Assembly: GCA_023421115.1 (NCBI GenBank)
Contig: JAEZUI010000081.1
Location: forward strand, 1-5,295
Length of the DNA stretch: 5,295 bases
Reading direction: 5' to 3'
Source of the DNA: Bacillota bacterium
Lineage (GTDB): Bacteria; Bacillota; Clostridia; Acetivibrionales; Acetivibrionaceae
Shown piece by piece: positions 1-4,112 of the stretch (positions are counted from its first letter, which is position 1; each line of letters begins with the position of its first letter). The notes under the pieces are model-generated. The model was not told where the DNA came from. It did not search any database and was given only the letters and a program-made list of their open reading frames with translations. The position numbers were made by a program, and so were the translations under genes.

Positions 1-1373
1 GTAACCCCATCTCTAAACCCTTTTGCAGATCCTTCATATGTACCATCTTTGTATATTGATGAAGGCTCCTTTGTATCTGTACCCTCTGATTTGTTATCTT
101 TTGTAGGTTCCTCGGAATTACTTACAGTTGCTTTTGTTGCTTCCGGTTCACTTTGTTGACCATCTGACGCCACATTTCCAGGTAAAAGCTTTGCCTTATC
201 TAGGGCAGCAGCAACAGCGTCCTTGATACCCACACAACTGTACGTAGCACCCGATACAACGTCAACTTCTGTAGATTGTGAACTTAATATTTTATTTGCT
301 ACAAAATCATATGCACGGTCAAAGTAAGGGGCATCGTCTCCATGGGACACAACTTCAATATCTCTAACAGTATCACCTTCAACTGTAACCGATACAGTCG
401 TAACAGCACCTCTAAAACCTGTGCCGGAACCTTCATATTTACCATCATTATAAATCTTATTTTCCGATACTTTTATAATACCGTCAGTTGAAGCCTGTTT
501 GATACCATTTGATTTGAATGTAAATGCTCCTAAATAGTATACCGAAATCATAATGAAAACTGCTGCAACTGCTGCAATTCCTGTGTTAATATCTTTTTTA
601 ACAGCTTTTACAGTAGCATTACATCGGCGACATGCAGGTATACACTTAAAACATTGGATACACTCTCCAGAATCAACCCTCTCATACTTATAAAGAGGAA
701 TTCCCATTGCACAACTATTCGTACACAATTTACAAGAACCACACTTTTGTGTAGTCTTAGAAATCTTTACAATCCTTAGGCGTGATGTCAAGGTAAAAAA
801 AGCTCCCAATGGACAAAGATATCTACAGAAGAACCTTTCAATGAACAAAGATGCTATTATAATAGCAAATAATATAAATGTTCCTATTGTAAACTCTGTT
901 AATGCAAAAGGAATGTTAGGAACTTTTCCAACTGTCGCAATCACTCCAAAAGCATCCCATGGATTTGCTCCCTCAAACATCGATAAATCAAAGGTCCAAA
1001 CAGCAATAATTAGAAAAACCAAGACAACGTATTTAAAATATTTTAATACCCTATCTAGTCTTTCACTCACCTTAAACTTAATTTTAAACACTTTGCTTGA
1101 AATAAGGTAAAGCATGTCCCCTAATGTACCAAATGCACACATCCATCCACAAAAAAATCTACCTAAAATAATAGTTGCTGGTATTACAGCAATCACTTCT
1201 ATTAATCGTGGTAAACTATCCGTAAAACTAAAGCTCTGATTTATAATACTAACATAAATATGTTTTATTCCGGCAAATGCATTTATGTATATGCTAGGTA
1301 GTATTATAAAAAAGAGTATTTGGACCATAAATTTTATAACTTGTAAACCCGATATTCTTTTGTTATCTCTCAC
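1..1373 (-). CDS. Membrane Fe-S / FMN-binding electron-transfer protein (NosR/NapH-like core, tandem FMN-binding domains), C-terminus cut by window edge
   Basis: Translation from the GTG at 1373 gives 457 codons with no stop before the window edge. Five hydrophobic segments lie near residues 14-34, 57-73, 113-130, 162-178 and 264-284. The two CX3C sites typical of NosR/NapH-type membrane ferredoxins are C75/C79 (FCGWMC) and C183/C187 (FCRYLCP). Two ferredoxin-like cysteine sets follow: C211/214/217/221 and C238/241/244/248, with an extra C251. An FMN-binding domain spans about 305-395 and contains SGATYS at 374-379. This matches the ApbE flavinylation motif, with S379 as the probable covalent-FMN acceptor. 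A Ser/Thr/Glu/Lys-rich linker (about 400-437) leads into a second FMN-domain start (438-457) resembling 305-324. Positively charged loops and the helix count place the Fe-S clusters in the cytosol and the FMN domains outside. I infer that it carries electrons from cytosolic donors across the membrane; donor and acceptor are unknown. The first CX3C site has Ala80 where Pro is usual. The family call is strong but the exact role is not. Confidence 0.9.
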   Translation of the reverse strand, partial: MRDNKRISGLQVIKFMVQILFFIILPSIYINAFAGIKHIYVSIINQSFSFTDSLPRLIEVIAVIPATIILGRFFCGWMCAFGTLGDMLYLISSKVFKIKFKVSERLDRVLKYFKYVVLVFLIIAVWTFDLSMFEGANPWDAFGVIATVGKVPNIPFALTEFTIGTFILFAIIIASLFIERFFCRYLCPLGAFFTLTSRLRIVKISKTTQKCGSCKLCTNSCAMGIPLYKYERVDSGECIQCFKCIPACRRCNATVKAVKKDINTGIAAVAAVFIMISVYYLGAFTFKSNGIKQASTDGIIKVSENKIYNDGKYEGSGTGFRGAVTTVSVTVEGDTVRDIEVVSHGDDAPYFDRAYDFVANKILSSQSTEVDVVSGATYSCVGIKDAVAAALDKAKLLPGNVASDGQQSEPEATKATVSNSEEPTKDNKSEGTDTKEPSSIYKDGTYEGSAKGFRDGV

Positions 1374-1379
1374 AAAAAT

Positions 1380-1386
1380 CCTCCCT
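1380..1386 (-). promoter_or_regulatory. Ribosome binding site fixing a GTG start
   Basis: AGGGAGG on the minus strand lies 6 bases upstream of GTG at 1373-1371. No ATG nearby has comparable support. The first in-frame ATG is residue 16, inside the first membrane helix, so GTG is the likely start. Confidence 0.8.
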
Positions 1387-1523
1387 TTAGGCAATCTTTC
1401 TTAATAATCCATATAATATTTATAATAACAAACCCCATTAAATTAATCTTTTTAAATGCAATTTACCAGGTACTTTAGAAATCAATTAACTTCTTATTTT
1501 AGGCTTCAAACTTAATATGCTAC

Positions 1524-1551
1524 ATTATATACCATATATTATATATTTCAA
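1524..1551 (-). promoter_or_regulatory. Sigma-A-type promoter of the Fe-S/FMN gene
   Basis: On the minus strand TTGAAA (1551-1546) is followed after 16 bases by TATAAT (1529-1524). That is a 5/6 match at -35 and a perfect -10. Transcription would start near 1517, giving a leader of about 145 bases before the GTG at 1373. Confidence 0.7.
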
Positions 1552-1620
1552 AGCTTAAATCAATCTTAAAATTTCATCTTCAATGCACTCTATGATTAAA
1601 ACACCAAATTTGAACATAGT

Positions 1621-1650
1621 ATTATATAAGAGCCCCCTAAACACAGACAA
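1621..1650 (-). promoter_or_regulatory. Possible second upstream promoter of the Fe-S/FMN gene
   Basis: TTGTCT (1650-1645) and TATAAT (1626-1621) on the minus strand are separated by 18 bases. The -10 is perfect but the -35 matches only 4/6. It overlaps the tail of the ferritin-unit terminator, so if real it would restart transcription just past the hairpin. AT-rich sequence yields such matches by chance. Confidence 0.3.
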
Positions 1651-1676
1651 AAGCCCTTGATATCAAGAGCTTTTGT
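1647..1676 (-). terminator. Hairpin terminator of the ferritin-small protein unit
   Basis: Arms 1663-1676 and 1647-1660 pair over about 12-14 bases around a central TTGATATCAA. In minus-strand RNA the single imperfect position is a U-G wobble, while in plus-strand RNA it would be a C-A mismatch. The structure therefore favours the minus strand. It lies about 40 bases past the stop of the 1715-2032 gene. The following U-tract is interrupted, so termination may be moderate. Confidence 0.65.
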
Positions 1677-1714
1677 TTATATGTACTTAAAATATATGTT
1701 ATTTATAAAAAATA

Positions 1715-2032
1715 TTATGACGTGCTCAGTGAATCAATATCTCTTTGTGTCTTTTTATCCTTGTTTTCACTGCTGCCATCTTTACCTTCCTTAATCCTAG
1801 ACTCAACTTTCGAAGCCTCCATAACCTTTTCAGTTATAATAGAATTAATTTCTTCTATAGAATCCTCGACGGAGAAAGTTTTCTTAATTTCCTCAAGTAC
1901 TGCATTATCAGACAGACTTTCCATATCAATATCCATGCAGCTATCTTCAGTGCACAATCTAAACAACGCCTTATATTGGTAATTATCTTCTGTGATGTTT
2001 AAATTTACAACTTTCAAGTCTTTACAAAGCAT
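1715..2032 (-). CDS. Small acidic protein of unknown function, downstream of ferritin
   Basis: This 105-residue protein is not one I recognise. The start is supported by AAGGGGG at 2046-2040, 7 bases before the ATG at 2032. The sequence is acidic (about 25 Asp/Glu against 15 Lys/Arg) and has no signal peptide or membrane segment, so it is probably cytosolic. Residues 1-35 look like a beta-rich start with Cys3 and a CX4C pair (C27, C32). Residues 36-75 are probably helical, and 80-105 form a charged Lys/Asp/Ser-rich, probably disordered tail. It starts 44 bases after the ferritin stop with no terminator between, and a terminator follows at 1647-1676, so the two genes are probably co-transcribed. 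A role with iron or ferritin is only suggested by this position. Plus-strand frames over the same bases lack good starts and are shadows. Confidence 0.75.
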   Translation of the reverse strand: MLCKDLKVVNLNITEDNYQYKALFRLCTEDSCMDIDMESLSDNAVLEEIKKTFSVEDSIEEINSIITEKVMEASKVESRIKEGKDGSSENKDKKTQRDIDSLSTS

Positions 2033-2076
2033 AAAAATGCCCCCTTCTGTTCTAAAATTAATATTAAAAATATGCC

Positions 2077-2601
2077 TTATCCATTTGCTGCTAATGGAGA
2101 AGGAACAGTATAAACTCTTGCTGCCATCTCGGCATCTAACATCAAAATACCTTTTCCGTCCGTCTCTCCTACCAATCTAATCTTGCTTAAGTTTTGTTCT
2201 GCATTGTCTTCTTCCTCAGTTTGCTCATCAATAAACCATTTAATAAATGAACTTGTCTTATGGTCACGTTCTTCAATGGCTTGGTCGGCAATATTATAAA
2301 TTGACCGTGTAACGTATTGCTCATGTTCTAGGGATTTTACCAAGACCTCTTCAATAGAATTAAAGTCCCACTCAGGAGCTTGCAATGCCTGAAGTTTTAC
2401 ACGTCCTCCAATAACATTTAAATAATTAATAAAAATTATAGCATGATCTCTTTCTTCCATTGCCTGAATTCTAAACCAATTGGCAAAACCATTTAAGTTT
2501 CTTGATGTAAAGTATGATTCAAAAGAAAGGTAAAGATAAGCAGAGTAAAACTCCTTTTGGATTTGATCATTCAAAAGCTGTTCAATTTTTTCACTAACCA
2601 T
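2077..2601 (-). CDS. ftnA: Non-heme bacterial ferritin (FtnA type)
   Basis: The product is a 174-residue iron-storage ferritin, expected to form a cytosolic 24-subunit shell that oxidises Fe(II) and stores the mineral. I chose the ATG at 2601 because AAGGAG at 2616-2611 sits 9 bases before it. The upstream ATG at 2646 would add 15 residues and has no comparable site. With this start the ferroxidase ligands fall at the E. coli FtnA positions: E17, E50, H53 (in EERDH), E94, Q127 and E130. This supports both the start and an intact di-iron centre. The four-helix bundle and the C-terminal segment with GKGILMLD are family-like and of normal length. It is the first gene of a probable two-gene unit with the small acidic protein. 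Its leader is unusually structured, which suggests regulation, but I see no consensus Fur or PerR box. Confidence 0.95.
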   Translation of the reverse strand: MVSEKIEQLLNDQIQKEFYSAYLYLSFESYFTSRNLNGFANWFRIQAMEERDHAIIFINYLNVIGGRVKLQALQAPEWDFNSIEEVLVKSLEHEQYVTRSIYNIADQAIEERDHKTSSFIKWFIDEQTEEEDNAEQNLSKIRLVGETDGKGILMLDAEMAARVYTVPSPLAANG

Positions 2602-2610
2602 TTGTCCCAT

Positions 2611-2616
2611 CTCCTT
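2611..2616 (-). promoter_or_regulatory. Ferritin ribosome binding site deciding the start
   Basis: AAGGAG on the minus strand lies 9 bases before ATG 2601-2599. It falls inside the longer open frame from 2646 and overlaps the alternative ATG at 2610, which makes both upstream starts unlikely. Confidence 0.8.
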
Positions 2617-2618
2617 AT

Positions 2619-2632
2619 TAATTTTAAAATTA
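2619..2632. repeat. Perfect 14-base palindrome just upstream of the ferritin RBS
   Basis: TAATTTTAAAATTA is its own reverse complement and ends 3 bases from the ferritin Shine-Dalgarno. It could be a repressor site or a weak stem, but its pure A/T content makes chance a real explanation. Confidence 0.35.
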
Positions 2633-2652
2633 TATTTTTGTTTCAAAGTAGT

Positions 2653-2674
2653 ATTTCAGGACGTTTCCTAAAAT
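2653..2674 (-). promoter_or_regulatory. Hairpin in the ferritin leader
   Basis: In minus-strand RNA, ATTTTAGGA (2674-2666) pairs with TCCTGAAAT (2661-2653) around an AACG loop, giving 9 pairs including one U-G. In the opposite strand that position is an A-C mismatch, so the fold favours the ferritin transcript. No U-tract follows directly, so it is not an obvious terminator. A role in mRNA stability or translation is possible. Confidence 0.45.
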
Positions 2675-2711
2675 AACCCACTAAATATTTGTGCCAATAT
2701 CCCACCAAATA
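2664..2711 (-). repeat. Four consecutive 12-base near-repeats upstream of ferritin
   Basis: Read on the minus strand from 2711, the units are TATTTGGTGGGA, TATTGGCACAAA, TATTTAGTGGGT and TATTTTAGGAAA. All begin TATT. Units 1 and 3 agree at 10 of 12 positions, so the strongest period is 24 bases. They lie between the probable -10 and the ribosome binding site. Unit 4 overlaps the hairpin at 2653-2674. Confidence 0.5.
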
Positions 2712-2728
2712 ACTTTTTAGAAATAGTA

Positions 2729-2756
2729 AGTATAAGCCATTCAATCACTTATACAA
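2729..2756 (-). promoter_or_regulatory. Probable ferritin promoter overlapped by a 7-11-7 dyad
   Basis: On the minus strand TTGTAT (2756-2751) is followed after 16 bases by TATACT (2734-2729), a 3/6 and a 5/6 match. The start would be near 2722, about 120 bases before the ferritin ATG. GTATAAG (2730-2736) and CTTATAC (2748-2754) form a perfect inverted repeat with an 11-base spacer over both promoter elements. It could be an operator, or simply a result of the two hexamers being partly complementary. Confidence 0.45.
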
Positions 2757-2785
2757 AAATATACCCATATATAACATGATTAAAA

Positions 2786-2839
2786 CTATTTTTGCGAATT
2801 TTTTTTTAAAAATAGCAATTGCAAAGTTTTTTTGAATTA
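2786..2839. repeat. Intergenic repeat, copy 1 (upstream of dpaB)
   Basis: The core 2802-2839 matches 3721-3759 at 36 of 38 aligned positions plus one inserted base, in the same orientation. It comprises a T-run, AAAAAT, a GCAATTGC palindrome, AAAG and T7. CTATTTTT (2786-2793) and AAAAATAG (2808-2815) form a perfect inverted repeat, so the unit can fold into a hairpin followed by a T-tract. Confidence 0.65.
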
Positions 2840-2981
2840 CATTAAACCTTGTATGACCCTTTGAAATAGACTTTATTACTATAATAAATTTGAATTATTG
2901 CCTGCAATATAATGAATATAACTTCAGTTTAGTGCGTAGAAATAATAAGTACCATACATACAACCAAAGGGGAGATTTTCT

Positions 2982-3569
2982 ATGTTATTAAAAGGAAAGA
3001 AAATAGGCTATGCCTTTACCGGGGCGTACTGTGTTTTTGACCAAACATTCCCACAATTAGAAAAGCTGGTAACCAATGGAGCTGAAGTTGTACCGATTGT
3101 TTCGAGCCAAGTTTCTGTTACCAATTCACGCTATGGAAATGCAGCTGATTTCTTAACCAAAATGAGCAAAATTACAGGAAATAGTGTAATACAGACTATC
3201 GTAGATGCAGAAATATATAATAAAGTTGAGTCACCTATGGACTTACTGGTTATTTCTCCATGCACAGGCTGCACTTTATCAAAGCTAGCTGATGGTTCTA
3301 CCGATACTCCTGTATTAATGATGGCAAAAGAGTTATTCAGAAATAGCAAACCTGTTGTACTTGGAATAGCAACAAATGACGGACTTGGAATAAGCGCAAA
3401 AAGTATAGCCACCCTACTTAGCACAAAGAACACCTTTTTTATTCCGTTTGGACAGGATAATCCTACTGATAAGCCTCTTTCTATTGTAGCTAAATTTGAT
3501 TTAACGATACCAGCAGTTATTGATGCATTAAAAAAAGAACAGCTTCAGCCTATTCTTGAAAAGTATTAA
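2982..3569 (+). CDS. dpaB: Dipicolinate synthase subunit B (flavoprotein subunit)
   Basis: The 195-residue product matches SpoVFB/DpaB along its whole length and at normal size. DpaB works with DpaA in the mother cell to make dipicolinic acid from a lysine-pathway intermediate. The acid then loads the spore core for heat resistance. Visible family features are KGKKIGYAFTGAYC (4-17), GAEVVP (33-38), TNSR (47-50), the flavoprotein segment from ISPCTG to DTPVLMMAK (91-116), PVVLGIATNDGLG (124-136) and IPFGQDNP (154-161). The start is supported by AAGGGGAG at 2967-2974, 7 bases before the ATG. No dpaA precedes it: the upstream neighbour is the divergent ferritin. No aspartate-pathway gene follows. 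I see no convincing vegetative promoter, in keeping with expected control by a mother-cell sigma factor. Direct repeats bracket the gene. Confidence 0.95.
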   Translation: MLLKGKKIGYAFTGAYCVFDQTFPQLEKLVTNGAEVVPIVSSQVSVTNSRYGNAADFLTKMSKITGNSVIQTIVDAEIYNKVESPMDLLVISPCTGCTLSKLADGSTDTPVLMMAKELFRNSKPVVLGIATNDGLGISAKSIATLLSTKNTFFIPFGQDNPTDKPLSIVAKFDLTIPAVIDALKKEQLQPILEKY

Positions 3570-3711
3570 TGCTGAGTGTATACCAATAATAATTTTTTGT
3601 CCTCAAATAAGTTAATTTCAAAAAATAACCTATGCAATTTTTAGGTCACAAAGCACATCATGGAGGCTATTAAGCTTCAAACATAGGAACATTATTTTGT
3701 TACACAAAAAA

Positions 3712-3759
3712 TGCAAACCATTTTTTAAAAATGGCCATTGCAAAGTTTTTTTGGAATTA
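3712..3759. repeat. Intergenic repeat, copy 2 (downstream of dpaB)
   Basis: This is the second direct copy of the unit at 2802-2839. Here CCATTTTT (3718-3725) pairs with AAAAATGG (3727-3734), and TGCAA (3712-3716) with TTGCA (3738-3742), followed after AAG by T7 (3746-3752). Relative to copy 1 the second stem pair changes from T-A to C-G on both sides. The hairpin plus T-tract could act as a weak terminator for dpaB. Confidence 0.65.
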
Positions 3760-3830
3760 TCTAAAATGCAGCAATCCTTATCTTTTTAGGCATCTCAACT
3801 ACATACATGAATTAGTTGTAAAGGATAATA

Positions 3831-3871
3831 AAAACGCCAATTATCGGATTTGGATGATTGGCGTTTTTTTT
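3831..3871 (+). terminator. Strong rho-independent terminator
   Basis: AAAACGCCAATTATC (3831-3845) pairs with 3853-3867 over 15 positions around a 7-base loop and runs into eight T (3864-3871). The one non-Watson-Crick position is U-G in plus-strand RNA but A-C in minus-strand RNA, so it acts on the plus strand. It ends a plus-strand transcript, either dpaB with a 260-base tail or a separate short RNA. Confidence 0.9.
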
Positions 3872-4093
3872 ATTCTTATTCACTTTAAAATAGATGTATT
3901 TCGGAATTATCAATATTAATAACCACTCTGATATTCTCAAAAATAAAAATCGCTGATAGAAAATAATAATTTCTCCTATAAATATTTTTTATTTACTATG
4001 AAAAACTATATAAGGTGATGTTAAAATTACTATTTACTATTACTCTATAAAATTTATGTACAACAAAACGTGAATAAACCCATTTTTGATTAA

Positions 4094-4112
4094 AAGGAGG
4101 AGAATGGCTTTG
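4094..4112 (+). promoter_or_regulatory. RBS and start-codon choice of the oxidoreductase
   Basis: A consensus AAGGAGG ends at 4100. The ATG at 4104 is only 3 bases away, which is short. An in-frame TTG at 4110 has a 9-base gap. I keep ATG because it is the stronger codon and a second GGAG-like run overlaps the first. The alternative removes just two residues. Confidence 0.6.

Larger units (their letters stand above)
1374..1714. other. Intergenic region, 341 bases, no supported gene
   Basis: This AT-rich spacer holds the leader and promoter(s) of the Fe-S/FMN gene and the terminator of the ferritin unit, listed separately. The leader between the main promoter and the GTG is about 145 bases. 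I recognise no known riboswitch in it. The longest minus-strand frame starting with ATG in the middle part (1617-1555) is only 20 codons and has no ribosome binding site at a usable distance. Confidence 0.7.
2602..2981. other. Divergent intergenic region between ferritin and dpaB, 380 bases
   Basis: No gene is supported here. The ferritin side (2602-2760) holds a palindrome, a hairpin, a short-period repeat and a probable promoter. The middle (2786-2839) holds one copy of a repeat found again beyond dpaB. The dpaB side (2840-2981) is AT-rich, with isolated TATAAT-like hexamers at 2880 and 2908 that lack a -35 at proper spacing. CATACATA at 2953-2960 resembles the -10 of sporulation sigma factors E/K, but I find no matching -35, so I do not call a dpaB promoter. 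Confidence 0.6.
3570..4103. other. Intergenic region after dpaB, 534 bases, no supported protein gene
   Basis: It holds repeat copy 2 (3712-3759), a strong terminator (3831-3871) and, at its end, the ribosome binding site of the next gene. CCTATG (3629-3634) and CATAGG (3682-3687) form a 6-base inverted repeat with a 47-base loop, too weak to name. The stretch 3872-4090 is AT-rich with TTACTAT-like runs near 3992-4040 and a TATAAA at 4046, but no acceptable -35. I therefore do not call the promoter of the oxidoreductase. Confidence 0.6.

Noticed and set aside
841..1110. Plus-strand 89-codon frame
   Set aside because: It lies opposite the membrane helices and loops of the Fe-S/FMN gene and has no ribosome binding site.
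1555..1617. Minus-strand 20-codon frame between the two candidate promoters of the Fe-S/FMN gene
   Set aside because: The only G-rich run upstream (1638-1633) is about 15 bases away, too far for a start, and the peptide resembles nothing I know.
2602..2646. Longer ferritin starting at 2646
   Set aside because: The ribosome binding site lies within this extension, and the ligand numbering matches E. coli FtnA only with the start at 2601.
2908..2922. TATAAT and TGAATA-like hexamers as a dpaB promoter
   Set aside because: Spacings to any -35 or sporulation-type partner are wrong (12-13 bases or more than 30), so these are likely AT-rich chance matches.
3131..3433. Minus-strand 100-codon frame inside dpaB
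   Set aside because: Antisense to conserved dpaB codons; its hydrophobic look reflects the complementary strand.
3629..3687. CCTATG / CATAGG inverted repeat after dpaB as a riboswitch stem
   Set aside because: Only six pairs closing a 47-base loop, with no recognisable conserved core.
3731..3919. Plus-strand open frame of 62 codons after dpaB
   Set aside because: It begins inside the repeat hairpin, has no ribosome binding site and runs through the strong terminator at 3831-3871.
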